Assembly (NCBI RefSeq): GCF_000699445.3 | Contig: NC_067201.1 | Coordinates: 15,679,501 to 15,743,500, forward strand | DNA from: Schistosoma haematobium | Lineage: Eukaryota; Platyhelminthes; Trematoda; Strigeidida; Schistosomatidae | Length of the DNA: 64,000 bases | Direction: 5' to 3' | Shown here: positions 48,501 through 53,219 of the stretch, one piece after another | Numbering within the stretch: the stretch's first letter is position 1 | How the letters are laid out: each line of letters starts with the position of its first letter | Notes under the pieces: model-generated | What the model was told of the DNA's origin: nothing | The model's input: the letters and a program-made list of their open reading frames with translations, nothing else | Database searches by the model: none | Program-made: the position numbers and the translations under genes

Positions 48501-49047
48501 TAATAGTAATGCAAACAATCCAATATCAGTGACTGGTGGCCTACAACAACAACCTAATACTAATTTATACCCCTCTATTGACTCAAATTGTACTATTCAA
48601 CATCCATCCCAACAACAGTCACAAAATGTTTGTTGTCTTCCAGTACAATCGCAACCTCAATCCAATATAAATAATAATAATACTAATCATCAACAAGTTG
48701 TTACATCGCGTCAAATTGTTCAACCTATTTCACATCATCCACAACAAAATTCATATTTATTAACTCAACAAAGTTCAATCGGTCAAGTAATTGGTGGGAA
48801 TAGTAGCGGTACAACAAATCATCAAATTCATCATCATCAACAGCAGTTGAATGCATCTACAACATTTGGTAATCATCCGCATAATTTGTATCATTTACGT
48901 CTTCATCCGGAAACATTTTATGTGCCTGCAACAGCTAGTGGGCAGACAAGTAATATTAATAATAATGAGAATTTCACCTCAACACCTATGATTTTGCCAT
49001 CCGGACAACAAGTCGGTGGTGTTGGCAGTAATGCATTTCGAAAATAA
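6228..49047 (+). CDS. CSNK1D/E-like: Casein kinase 1 delta/epsilon-type Ser/Thr kinase (7 coding exons, 674 aa)
   Basis: Seven exons join in one frame: 6228-6303, 15418-15528, 20186-20378, 38118-38302, 44521-44691, 46651-46962, 48071-49047 (2025 nt with stop). Every intron is GT..AG; all are phase 1 except intron 3 (phase 2), which splits the Arg codon of HRD. Residues 1-295 align without gaps to human CK1 delta from memory: [20 protein letters not shown] at the start, VAIK lysine 38, HRDIKPDN with catalytic Asp128, the DFG motif near 149-151, the CK1 signature [12 protein letters not shown], the basic [10 protein letters not shown] patch, and FDWNLLKF at 288-295. CK1 enzymes phosphorylate acidic or primed Ser/Thr sites in Wnt, clock and trafficking proteins, in cytosol and nucleus. 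Residues about 300-674 are low-complexity Gln/Asn/His/Ser, unlike the vertebrate tail. The hinge differs: human Met82-Glu83 is Ile82-Gln83. Family assignment is near certain; delta versus epsilon cannot be separated in an invertebrate. Confidence 0.96.
6885..7215 (-). repeat. Possible LTR remnant (minus)
   Basis: On the - strand: TATA-like TATATAAACCC, then AATAAATGATTCATATCG, then GTTCTGGACTTAACAGGCAG, an order like U3-R-U5 and primer-binding site of BEL/Pao-type elements. Only one copy is in the window and no coding part is adjacent. Weak. Confidence 0.3.
7548..7700 (+). repeat. Possible LTR end with primer-binding-like site
   Basis: AATAAAACTTCACTTGTACC followed by a GC-richer segment and AATTGGTGACCCCCAG resembles the R-U5-PBS order of an LTR element. 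The - strand frame at 7684-7917 has no recognised domain. Confidence 0.25.
8951..9008. repeat. (ATT)n microsatellite
   Basis: About 19 uninterrupted ATT/TTA units in CK1 intron 1. Confidence 0.95.
10125..10540 (+). repeat. Tandem tRNA-like SINE pieces with hammerhead-like remnants
   Basis: Two related blocks, 10145-10225 and 10440-10520. Before the second lies a tRNA-like stretch with B box GGGTTCGATTTC near 10413. The second block reads GTGCTGACGAGTACCAAGTA then GCATGAAATCAAGG, recalling CUGANGA..stem II..GAAA, but stems pair poorly. Possibly a third SINE family; low certainty. Confidence 0.4.
10585..13655 (-). mobile_element. RTE-type (SR2-like) non-LTR retrotransposon, copy B, nearly full length, broken
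   Basis: Lies in CK1 intron 1, antisense to the gene. Read on the - strand it runs from the family 5' leader (GGGTCGACAACAACATAATG near 13560), through an APE endonuclease part (about 12750-13450, with [13 protein letters not shown] text near 12800), the pre-RT linker at 12541-12239, RT, and the C-terminal part, to a 3' end near 10585 (AACAGGCGCAATTAAGTAAG). Length about 3.07 kb is close to a complete RTE. Stops and frameshifts interrupt every domain, so it is inactive. All long + strand reading frames here are antisense shadows. Confidence 0.82.
13656..15417. other. End of CK1 intron 1, AT-rich
   Basis: No repeat or ORF recognised apart from a short (TA) run near 14864-14880. Confidence 0.5.
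15418..15528 (+). CDS. CSNK1D/E-like: CK1 coding exon 2 (VAIK lysine)
   Basis: The acceptor TTTCATAG ends at 15417 and the donor GTAAGT begins at 15529. The exon encodes [20 protein letters not shown] and continues to LMQGG. It contains the ATP-anchoring Lys38. Both ends are phase 1. Confidence 0.95.
16310..16800 (-). repeat. Non-LTR retrotransposon 3' ends, two fragments in opposed orientation
   Basis: 16310-16372 (+) resembles the LINE 3' coding end (GGCTCAGAATCATTTGCAGT) also seen near 41355. 16375-16450 and 16590-16800 (-) match the same LINE's last about 400 bp, including the CATCTCTGTGCTAATG-like stretch and the TGACTGACTG tail. About 140 bp of unrelated AT-rich DNA splits the - strand part. 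Lies in CK1 intron 2. Confidence 0.55.
17378..17996 (+). pseudogene. Penelope-like element RT N-terminal fragment
   Basis: Two frames joined by a frameshift near 17685. The first encodes a 121-residue stretch with [20 protein letters not shown], and the second has [16 protein letters not shown] and [12 protein letters not shown], then DMYN before a stop. The DKGGG and LPKVHK patterns are those of Penelope-like RTs in animals (established family knowledge). The fingers-to-palm region is cut off at 17996, so it is inactive. Codons upstream to about 17340 may belong to the same element. Lies in CK1 intron 2, sense strand. Confidence 0.72.
17997..18847. other. CK1 intron 2, no feature seen
   Basis: AT-rich sequence between the Penelope-like fragment and RTE copy C, with frequent stops in all frames. 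Confidence 0.5.
18848..19882 (-). mobile_element. RTE-type copy C, internally deleted and carrying a nested SINE
   Basis: 3' end near 18848 (AACAGGCGTAAGTATATG on the - strand). Compared with copy B it lacks the stretch matching about 10670-11155. From 18937 it is nearly identical to copy B 11155-11690, differing at scattered bases. A roughly 400-bp SINE-like element interrupts it at 19221-19620. At about 19880 it stops abruptly against the tail of an Sm-alpha-type element. It lies in CK1 intron 2, antisense to the gene. Confidence 0.8.
19221..19620 (+). mobile_element. SINE-like retroposon nested in RTE copy C
   Basis: GC-richer than its surroundings, with a (TAAA)-type tail (TTTAAATAAATAAATA) at the 3' end. 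It is flanked by near-matching direct repeats AAATACCAG (19212-19220) and AAATAACCAG (19621-19630), as expected for target-primed insertion. A second copy lies inverted at 53862-54383, and 3'-end fragments occur near 21255-21300 and 27085-27145. I see no open protein frame of interest. Confidence 0.72.
19880..19913 (+). repeat. Sm-alpha element tail fragment
   Basis: TTGGATTCCTCTGCTAGACA then CTATCCATCTT matches the last part of the Sm-alpha-type SINE (compare 22622-22654). It abuts the broken end of RTE copy C. Confidence 0.5.
20186..20378 (+). CDS. CSNK1D/E-like: CK1 coding exon 3 (hinge, [10 protein letters not shown])
   Basis: The acceptor TTATTCCAG ends at 20185 and the donor GTAAGT begins at 20379. 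The exon encodes [20 protein letters not shown], then [18 protein letters not shown], and ends FIHR with a split Arg codon. Ile82 and Gln83 replace the Met-Glu of human CK1 delta at the gatekeeper and hinge. Confidence 0.95.
20379..21249. other. Start of CK1 intron 3, no feature seen
   Basis: AT-rich, no repeat recognised. Confidence 0.5.
21250..21320 (-). repeat. 3'-end fragment of the 19.2-kb SINE family
   Basis: The + strand reads AATATTGGTACAAAGGGGCA, the reverse complement of the family's 3' end (TTGTACCAAT). Nothing further upstream in the element is recognisable. Confidence 0.5.
21783..22070. mobile_element. MITE-like element, related, inverted orientation
   Basis: The left end ATATGATTTATGGACGACCT and the right end (reverse complement GGTGATATCATAATTTATGG) share the TTTATGGACG core. 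AATTTCGCGTCCAAATC near the right end corresponds to GGGCGCGAAATT of the 47.2-kb copy. In CK1 intron 3. Confidence 0.5.
22241..22463 (-). mobile_element. Sm-alpha-type SINE, left (minus) arm of a head-to-head pair
   Basis: 22341-22463 is the reverse complement of 22534-22657. The element's ribozyme reads CCAGTTGACGAGTCCCAAAC then AGGACGAAACGCGCGTCCTG on the - strand: stem II and GAAA are intact, but core C3 is T, which should abolish cleavage. Outside the ribozyme lies about 100 bp (22241-22340, beginning after GATGTTTTAGGACTG) that recurs before the minus elements at 30.1 and 33.9 kb. Confidence 0.8.
22491..22657 (+). mobile_element. Sm-alpha-type SINE, right (plus) arm with tRNA-like promoter and hammerhead
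   Basis: Starts with a tRNA-like pol III promoter: A-box-like TAGCTAAGTGGATAACG near 22498 and B-box-like GAGTTCGAGTCC near 22540. Then comes the hammerhead at 22584-22628 and the tail ACTATCCATCTTTGCT. In schistosomes, Sm-alpha retroposons are known to carry hammerheads (established). Confidence 0.82.
22584..22628 (+). ncRNA. Hammerhead ribozyme, core intact (Sm-alpha type)
   Basis: Type I layout. Stem I is ATCCAG (22584-22589) with CTGGAT (22623-22628). The core is CTGACGA (22590-22596), matching CUGANGA. Stem II is GTCC/GGAC (22597-22600/22607-22610) with loop CAAACA. GAAA is at 22611-22614. Stem III is the short palindrome ACGCGCGT. The cleavage site lies after GTC, at 22622. Every residue known to be essential is present. 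It lies on the sense strand of CK1 intron 3. Confidence 0.85.
23923..23968. repeat. (AT)n microsatellite
   Basis: About 23 AT units in CK1 intron 3. Confidence 0.95.
25612..25692 (+). repeat. tRNA-like SINE head fragment
   Basis: AGCTGCAGTTCAATGGTTAA (A-box-like) and AAAGGTTCGAAACCCTTTGG (B box with a short stem) lie about 45 nt apart. There is no acceptor-stem pairing, so it is not a tRNA gene. No ribozyme follows. Confidence 0.45.
27075..27150 (-). repeat. 3'-end fragment of the 19.2-kb SINE family or a relative
   Basis: TTTATTTAAACTTAACTATT followed by GGTACAAAGGGATACC corresponds to the tail end of the SINE in antisense. The body beyond 27150 (a purine-rich stretch) does not match the 19.2-kb copy. 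Confidence 0.45.
27540..27600 (+). repeat. Degraded Sm-alpha hammerhead 3' half
   Basis: AAGTCCTAATTTGGGACAAA then ACGCCCGTTCTGGATTCCAC corresponds to the stem II to stem I half of the ribozyme. GAAA has become CAAA and the cleavage GTC is GTT, so it is dead. In CK1 intron 3, sense strand. Confidence 0.6.
27601..28894. other. CK1 intron 3, no clear feature
   Basis: A weak tRNA-like stretch (GGTGCAGTGTTAATGGTAGA at 28453) has no partner B box of quality. Otherwise nothing recognised. Confidence 0.4.
28895..29385 (-). repeat. Dispersed repeat family X, copy 1
   Basis: On the - strand: GACCTGGGAGCGTGAATGCA, GAGGTAAGGTGGAGTGTGC, GTGAGAAGGCAGGATTGC and TGCTGTCATAGCATTG appear in the same order as in copies at 44885-45260 and 56420-56965. 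No ORF or terminal repeats are seen, so the class is unknown. Confidence 0.55.
30117..30322 (-). mobile_element. Sm-alpha-type SINE, single minus copy with dead hammerhead
   Basis: Shares the about 100-bp ATTGATGTTTAGGACTGCAA leader (30117-30216) and the ribozyme at about 30225-30297. On the - strand the core CTGACGA and stem II are present, but GGACGAAAC has become GGACAAGAC and the cleavage GTC is TTC. Inactive by inspection. The body beyond 30310 is short and degraded. Confidence 0.7.
30890..31145 (-). mobile_element. Second-family (type 2) tRNA-like/hammerhead SINE, minus copy
   Basis: On the - strand: a tRNA-like head (GCCGGTTTAGTGGTCTAGAA, B box GGGTTCGAATTTC), a GC-rich linker, then a hammerhead at 31031-30981 with stem III palindrome ACGGCCGT and GAAA intact. 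The core reads TTGAGGA, so C3 is mutated and it is probably dead. The GC-rich island stands out from AT-rich surroundings. An AGGGGTTTTGTGTATATTAT block at 30904 marks the outer end. Confidence 0.72.
31146..33928. other. CK1 intron 3, no gene
   Basis: Contains short tRNA-like or repeat-like pieces (GATACGGTTCGAACCTACAG near 32097; GGAGTTCGATTCAATCTGCA near 32818) and a short (ATT)n run near 32378. The frame at 31453-31716 has no recognised domain. Confidence 0.4.
33929..34268. mobile_element. Sm-alpha-type head-to-head pair, second locus
   Basis: Leader (33929-34029) plus minus element (ribozyme 34046-34112, body with a B-box-like CGAACACAGCACCG reverse complement near 34140), then a plus ribozyme arm at 34189-34268. 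Arms 34030-34110 and 34189-34268 are imperfect reverse complements. Minus core: CTGACGA kept, but GAAA is GAGA and the cleavage site is altered. Plus core: CTGGCGA instead of CTGANGA. Both are judged inactive. Confidence 0.72.
34269..35534. other. CK1 intron 3, no feature seen
   Basis: Strongly AT-rich, no repeat or ORF recognised. Confidence 0.5.
35535..35765 (+). mobile_element. Type 2 tRNA-like/hammerhead SINE, plus copy
   Basis: Begins near the AAGGGGTTTTGTGGATATTA block (35535). tRNA-like head GCCGGTCCAGTCATCTAATG and B box GAGTTCAAATCTC (35649). The hammerhead at 35681-35728 has core CTGAGGA and stem II GTCC/GGAC intact, but GAAA is GATA and stem III is imperfect, so probably inactive. 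In CK1 intron 3, sense. Confidence 0.7.
35766..37071. other. CK1 intron 3, no feature seen
   Basis: Strongly AT-rich; the - strand frame at 36948-37298 runs into the type 2 SINE and is not a gene. Confidence 0.5.
37072..37286 (-). mobile_element. Type 2 SINE, minus copy bounded by a perfect 29-bp inverted repeat
   Basis: Positions 37072-37100 and 37258-37286 are exact reverse complements (both contain GGGGTTGTGGAGATTATTAA or its complement). Inside, on the - strand, are a B box (GGGTTCGAATCCCGCGAG) and a hammerhead at 37204-37155 with GAAA and the ACGGCCGT stem III, but the core reads CTGAGTA (G8 lost). 37105-37205 is also the reverse complement of 37548-37648. Confidence 0.78.
37441..37648 (+). 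mobile_element. Type 2 SINE, plus copy with tRNA-derived head and intact hammerhead core
   Basis: tRNA-like head at 37468-37542 (about 75 nt): acceptor-like pairing CCGGCTC/GAGCCGG, A-box-like TGGTCCAGTTGG, B box GGTTCGAATCC. The anticodon arm does not pair, so it is a tRNA-derived promoter, not a tRNA. Then come the hammerhead (37555-37598) and a tail shared in inverted form with 37105-37150. It is 0.5 kb upstream of CK1 exon 4. Confidence 0.82.
37555..37598 (+). ncRNA. Hammerhead ribozyme, core intact (type 2 SINE)
   Basis: Stem I CACTG (37555-37559) pairs with CAGTG (37594-37598). Core CTGAGGA (37560-37566). Stem II GTCC (37567-37570) with GGAC (37578-37581), loop CACAACA. GAAA at 37582-37585. 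Stem III is the palindrome ACGGCCGT. The cleavage GTC ends at 37593. All conserved core bases are present. The short palindromic stem III is a design that in other metazoan hammerheads favours action as a dimer. Confidence 0.83.
38118..38302 (+). CDS. CSNK1D/E-like: CK1 coding exon 4 (catalytic loop, DFG)
   Basis: The acceptor TTTATCCAG ends at 38117, after a 17.7-kb intron; the donor GTAAGA begins at 38303. The exon carries [32 protein letters not shown] and [17 protein letters not shown], that is the catalytic Asp, the DFG and the CK1-specific substitute for APE. Confidence 0.95.
38876..41648 (+). mobile_element. Non-LTR retrotransposon (LINE) with endonuclease and RT, 5'-truncated
   Basis: In CK1 intron 4, sense strand. 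38874-39287 encodes the second half of an APE endonuclease ([20 protein letters not shown], and QIDHIAIS at the end). 39534-40745 encodes the linker and [60 protein letters not shown] and the catalytic [12 protein letters not shown]. The next part (TYLGSLISP near 40780, then [14 protein letters not shown]) is frameshifted, with the 3' end at a TACTGACTGACTGACC tail near 41648. Between QAGL and GVLKKYVNL about 50 residues are missing in frame, including RT motif A, so the 403-residue ORF cannot be active. It is best kept as an RTE/CR1-type schistosome LINE of Perere-like type. Confidence 0.82.
39534..40745 (+). pseudogene. LINE reverse transcriptase ORF lacking palm motif A
   Basis: A 403-codon open frame and the longest uninterrupted mobile-element ORF in the window. 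YADD (near 40576-40587) and RQGCPLSPF are intact, but motif A (the FLDLKAAFDS-like block with the first catalytic Asp) is missing between about 40325 and 40350 by an in-frame deletion. The frame is lost again at about 40680. The start ATG at 39534 is only the first Met in a longer degraded frame. Confidence 0.78.
42032..42070. repeat. (AT)n microsatellite
   Basis: About 19 AT units; first of a pair about 470 bp apart in CK1 intron 4, bracketing SINE fragments. Confidence 0.95.
42300..42400 (+). repeat. Type 2 SINE 3' fragment
   Basis: TGGTACACTAGGACGAAAAA then GCTGTCCAATGCTT matches the stem II to stem I half of the type 2 ribozyme. The 5' core half is missing. An AATCTCTACAAAACCCG block at 42409 is the inverted form of the family's outer motif. 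A tRNA-like B box on the - strand (GGGGTTCGACCCT, near 42160) suggests another SINE piece next to it. Confidence 0.5.
42540..42581. repeat. (AT)n microsatellite
   Basis: About 20 AT units; second of the pair bracketing 42071-42540. Confidence 0.95.
44521..44691 (+). CDS. CSNK1D/E-like: CK1 coding exon 5 (KRQK basic patch)
   Basis: The acceptor ATATCTCCAG ends at 44520 and the donor GTACAT begins at 44692. The exon encodes [20 protein letters not shown], then [20 protein letters not shown] and a stretch ending LCEGYP. The [11 protein letters not shown] wording is shared with CK1 gamma, while [13 protein letters not shown] is delta/epsilon-like. Confidence 0.95.
44885..45260 (+). repeat. Dispersed repeat family X, copy 2
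   Basis: Shares AAGGTGAGGTATGATATTGT, CTTTTTCTAACCTTCCATTA, TGGGAAGGCAACATTCC, TGAAGGAAACATCCTTA and CCAGCTAATATAGCTTTATT with copy 3. Diverged. Lies in CK1 intron 5, sense. Confidence 0.6.
45261..46650. other. CK1 intron 5, no gene
   Basis: Moderately complex sequence that may be old repeat, but no family recognised. The frame at 45331-45567 has no domain. Confidence 0.4.
46651..46962 (+). CDS. CSNK1D/E-like: CK1 coding exon 6 (end of kinase core, start of Asn/Gln tail)
   Basis: The acceptor TTCTCTACAG ends at 46650 and the donor GTATGT begins at 46963. Residues 246-295 finish the C-lobe ([22 protein letters not shown]). The rest is Asn/Ser/Gln-rich with a His-rich end, encoded by AAT/AAC and CAA/CAT runs. 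Confidence 0.93.
47155..47441. mobile_element. MITE-like element with terminal inverted repeats
   Basis: The left end GGTGAGACTATAATTTATAG and the right end (reverse complement GGTGAGACTATAACTTATGG) pair over about 24 bp. About 287 bp and non-coding, with GGGCGCGAAATTAATCAATT near the left end. Related ends occur at 21783-22070 and 63908 onward. In CK1 intron 6. Confidence 0.6.
47640..47900 (+). repeat. LINE 3'-end remnant
   Basis: Diverged copy of the LINE's last coding part (compare AATTACTTGGTTGAGTTCGG and TTTGAGTGATATTGCTGAAA with 41297-41370). In CK1 intron 6, sense strand. Confidence 0.45.
48071..49047 (+). CDS. CSNK1D/E-like: CK1 coding exon 7 (Gln/His/Asn-rich tail, stop)
   Basis: The acceptor CACCTTACAG ends at 48070, and the frame stays open to TAA at 49045-49047. 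The exon encodes about 325 residues dominated by Gln, Asn, His, Ser and Pro, with runs such as QQQQN, NNNNT and HHHQQQ. No domain is recognisable. In vertebrate CK1 delta/epsilon the tail is autoinhibitory and autophosphorylated; the same role here is inference. Confidence 0.92.
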
Positions 49048-49294
49048 TAATAATCTATTATTGTCTGCCTACATGTTCCCTAGTATTTAGTTCTGGTGAA
49101 ATGTGAATGTTTAAATGCTTGTAGTTTTACTTAAATTGAGTATTCTATAGCTCAGTGTGTTTCCAACTTTCTCCGTCTTTTTCTATGCTTGACTATCTCT
49201 CTCTCTCGTTCACTTGCTCGCTCTTGATACATTTCACTAGCCTTGTACTGTAGTTATGCTAAATATGCAATTTAAAACAGCTCGAAAATTACTC

Positions 49295-49338
49295 AATAAA
49301 ATGCTGTACTATTTTTCATAATTTATCTGACTAATAAA
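49295..49338 (+). promoter_or_regulatory. Poly(A) signals of CK1
   Basis: AATAAA occurs at 49295-49300 and again at 49333-49338, 248-291 nt after the stop, in a T-rich context. These are the first plausible polyadenylation signals downstream of the CDS. Confidence 0.55.
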
Positions 49339-51599
49339 AACTGTTTCGTCTTTATTTTTGTGTAAATATATACATATATTCCATGAATATACAAGTACAC
49401 AGAATGACATAGAAAAATGTGTAGAAAAACAATCTGAAAGCTTGACTTTTTTTATGTCTGTGTAAAAATAAGTTTTACTCCGTATTATTTTCGTTTACGT
49501 TAAGAAGAAGAATCACAGTGGAGAAAGAAACACACACAAGCATATTTACATATATATATTTACACGGTGTCAGCACTGATCACTGAAGGCGATGATGGTG
49601 TTTTTGAAACTCATGTTGTATTAGACATTGTATGTATTTTTCCATATACTTTCAATTCATTGCTCCATTTAGTAAATGTACACACATGGTCCATACAAAG
49701 GTGTTTGCATGTTTTGATTAGTTAATGCATTTCTCAATTTTATGTCCGCCTTCAAATATTGAATGGATTTCATTTATTGTTTCTTTTTTTTAAGCTGACT
49801 TTTTGTATGTTTTCTGTGTTTTTCAATTATGCAAGTGTAACCTTAGTCATTAGTAGTATTTAGTTGATTAAAAGCAGCGATATCAGTACTTTTGATAGTG
49901 AACTTTATAACCGTTAACAAACTTTTATTCATATTTTCTAAGAAGAAAAAAATAACGGAAAATGAGGATTCTGTATTATTTTGTCTCAAGTGTTATTCGT
50001 GTGTGTAATTGTTCTAAATTACCACCATTAATCTTTTGTTATTATTTAATGTATTATTTATTATTCGCTTACTTTTATACCCCATTTTCTATTAAAATCC
50101 AACTTCATTTTTTGTGGCATTCTCTTCCTATTGGTTGTATTTATTTTAAAAATCCCTCCTTTGTGTTGAGAGCACTCTTTAAATTAAAAAGTATTGGAAA
50201 TTCTTTGCTTACCATCTTTGTATTGTCTTCTTTTAGTTAATGACATTTAGTCGGTAAGATGGTTGAACGATTAAACTTGTATGTTTACTCACCTAAAGGG
50301 CAAATGTATTCTCCAAATAAACGGGTGCTTTTTTATTTGTACATATTATATAAATGGTAGTTATGTTAAAAAATATATTATCATTACTACTAGTAATAAA
50401 AATACTAGTCTATTATATGCTGCAAATTTCGTTTGATTTTTATTTATTTTTAATCGTTCCATCTTTAGGATTCATCTCATGGTCCCAGTACTGCTTAGCA
50501 TTAGATCATTGACTTGAACTTCCCGTGTTATGTCTTAGTATTCAAAAATTACATTATATCATTACTCATTGTGGGTTAAATCCAGAAATGTTAGTTTCAA
50601 AGTGTCCTTGTTTTTAGTTAGCCAGTGGTAAACTGTTTCATTGTAGGTACACTATGAATTGAATTTAAAGCGAAAAGTTCATTTTAACGTGCTGATATAT
50701 TCTGCTGAGTAAATAATTTCACCAATTGTTGTAGTCGTTTTCCACAAATATATAATGAGCATTGAGTGCACTTTTAGACCACGAATGATAAAATTCTTAT
50801 GTAGCATTTTATTACAGGGTGGATATTTGACCGAAACTGAGAAAAAATGGTAATTAGTATGACAACCAGGAAGTCACTAACTGCACAATAAATGGAAAAA
50901 AAACAGGACTTATGCAGTTAATGTTTAAAAAATATATAAATGTCATCAGAAAAGCCTATCGAAACGTAGATAAGTTGCTGTAAGGATCAAATAAGTCATA
51001 TATGCACTATACCGCCTAGCATGACGCTTCCAGGTGGGTAGTTAGTTTAGGATATCTTCAATGTGATTCGTTTACAAAGTACAGATCCATGCGTTCATTT
51101 TCGAGCTGTATTGGATGTGGGGATCAGTTTTACTACCCAGCTATTAAAATTTTGTATAAAACTTACGATAATGTCTTGAAATTCAAGTTCGTTGATTGCT
51201 AAATGGTTGCTTTATATCCTTCTTGTTAGATAATATTCACCTTAGTTTAATAGTGATGAGTTGGCAAAGTTTCATATCATTATGCGACTTATGCTGTTTG
51301 TTAGATTCACTCGAATGACGTAATGGAGGTCGGTTAAACTCAAAAGACTATCTTAATTTCTCGGAATGATTCTGTATCAATGTATATAGATAACAAATGG
51401 TTGTAGAATGAATAATTGGTTTTAGCTTAGAAACTTTCACTCAAGATGATGAACCTAACCACAATAGCAGTTGATCTTCAGGGTAGACTAGCACGAAAAC
51501 AATTAGTTCAATATGGCCAGACACAAAAGGTGTATTGGTTTAAGGGTCTTGTGATGAATATTTAATTTCTATGTTTTTCATCAATATTGCCAGTTGATA
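49339..51599. other. Intergenic, 3' of CK1
   Basis: AT-rich. The frame at 49962-50240 is hydrophobic but lacks splice or homology support. No repeat family recognised. Confidence 0.4.
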
Positions 51600-51790
51600 G
51601 AAGTTAGACATGTAGACCGTTGGATTCCAACTTAGTATAGTAGCTTAGGAGTTAGGCGCGTGCGTACGAGATCGACAATCCCGATTTCGATTCTCTGTGG
51701 GGTCGTTTTTGCGCACTACTGAGGAGTCCCGAATTATGACGAAACAACTGTTCATCATTTCTCGGTTTGCAATGGATGTTTAAGATCAAT
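51600..51790 (+). mobile_element. Type 2 SINE, degraded plus copy
   Basis: GTTAGACATGTAGACCGTTG leader, degraded tRNA-like part, then TGCGCACTACTGAGGAGTCC at 51710 followed by GACGAAACAACTGTTC. The core CTGAGGA and GAAA survive, but the cleavage GTC is GTT, stem I is lost and stem II is weak. Confidence 0.6.
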
Positions 51791-52679
51791 TAGTGATGTA
51801 AACTACGAAGAAGTGTATTGACAAATGAGAGAACGATTAGTTTATGATTAAGCAATGAAACATGAGGAACGAACTGTAGGATGAAGTGGTTGCTAATGAG
51901 CAGTATATTTTTAATGCAAAAATCTCACTTTACCCAGTATTCGATGTTTGAGACGTTCTCTTGAGCGGAGTAAACGGAATATAAAACTTAGGCCAATTTA
52001 TATTTGTTTATGTGGTGCAAATATTTATCAGCATAGATAAATATACACCTTTTTTAATGCTAACAAAATGTCTACTCTTAATTATGAATATGAAAGCCTG
52101 AACAATTAAAAAATTCCATTACTACATAAACAGGTAAGAATAAAGGCGAACTGATATATTGGGTATTTATATGTAAATATTACTATGTGCAGTCCTATGG
52201 TCTTTATATAGTAAAATGTGTTGATTAGATACCGGACTGATAATTTCCAGAATATTTTTGATATGTTTAAAATCGGAAATTTCAATATTGTATACACAAT
52301 AAGATTGACGACTAATTAGATTATGAAGAATCAGAGGATGAAATACTTCCAAGTAGAGACACTTATTTAGATGTCGATGGAGGGTTGCTAAAGTCAATCC
52401 GACAGACTTTGTGGTAAGATTTATGGAAAATTCGAAAACAGAGAATATTTAGGTGAACAGTTGTTTTCAATAACCTCGTTATCAGGCTACAGGTATGAGT
52501 GATTAAAAGCTCTATTCTCGCTCAGTCGAAGGACCTAGGACATTAAGCTGATTTAAATAAAGCTTTTAAAGTTATCCACCGTATCGCATCGAATTCACCA
52601 CATATTTTACGAGTTCGTTTATTGTGTATTGCTGAAGCTATCTGAATCCATATCCAAAAATCTAACCTTTGCATTCAAA
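51791..52679. other. Intergenic, no gene
   Basis: No protein recognised. 52440-52680 may be the degraded 5' part of the RTE fragment that becomes readable at about 52690. Confidence 0.35.
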
Positions 52680-52860
52680 AGAAGAGTTATGTTGCCTCAT
52701 GGTGAAATCCGAGTTCCTTCGGAAGCCACGATGCTGATGCCCCTTCTGACAACCAGAGCAACCATTTATTTAGGTACATGGAATGCTCTTACAATGTGGG
52801 AGACCGGGAGAGTCTTTCAAATTGCTGCAGAAATAAGGAGATACAAACAAATTGCTGCAT
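52680..52860 (+). pseudogene. RTE endonuclease N-terminal fragment
   Basis: Encodes MLMPLLTTRATIYLGTWNAL then TMWETGRVFQIAAEIRRYK, the recognisable start of the RTE apurinic-like endonuclease (LGTWN carries the first conserved Asn). It breaks off near 52860, where Penelope-like 3' sequence begins. The open frame to 52922 therefore reads out of one element into another. Confidence 0.65.
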
Positions 52861-52861
52861 T

Positions 52862-53080
52862 ACTACTATGCCTTTTATTCACACGATTTTCTTTTACTTC
52901 TGTTATATTGATTATAACTTGACGATATTTAGTAAATGACCTATCTAATTAAAAAAAATGACACGATTTTAAAGTATTTCTACCGTAATAGATGGAAGAG
53001 ATCACCAGTTTTAACATTGTTTCATTCATTAGCATATCTTATTTTGGTTGTTTTAGCATAACACTGACTTAATAAATAAA
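52862..53080 (+). repeat. Penelope-like 3' tail fused to RTE endonuclease fragment
   Basis: CCTTTTATTCACACGATTTT and the next about 170 bp match 58285-58445, the tail after the GIY-YIG ORF. It ends in TTAATAAATAAATAAAG, a retroposon-like A-rich end. Confidence 0.5.
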
Positions 53081-53161
53081 TAAAGTTTCGGCAAATTAGA
53101 CAACACATCAATGATGAATGATAATTCCATATGAGTATTGTATTCATCATCACCAAGGGTT

Positions 53162-53163
<2 letters not shown>

Positions 53164-53217
<54 letters not shown>
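53164..53217. repeat. (AT)n microsatellite
   Basis: About 27 AT units in the intergenic region between CK1 and PMM. Confidence 0.95.

Positions 53218-53219
<2 letters not shown>

Noticed and set aside
48157..49047. Independent 296-codon gene starting at 48157
   Set aside because: The frame is the last exon of CK1: it is open from a good acceptor at 48070 and phase-compatible with exon 6. The first codon at 48157 is GTG.
49962..50240. Hydrophobic 92-codon frame 3' of CK1
   Set aside because: Phe/Leu/Ile-rich because of T-rich DNA. No signal peptide logic, homology or transcript feature supports it.
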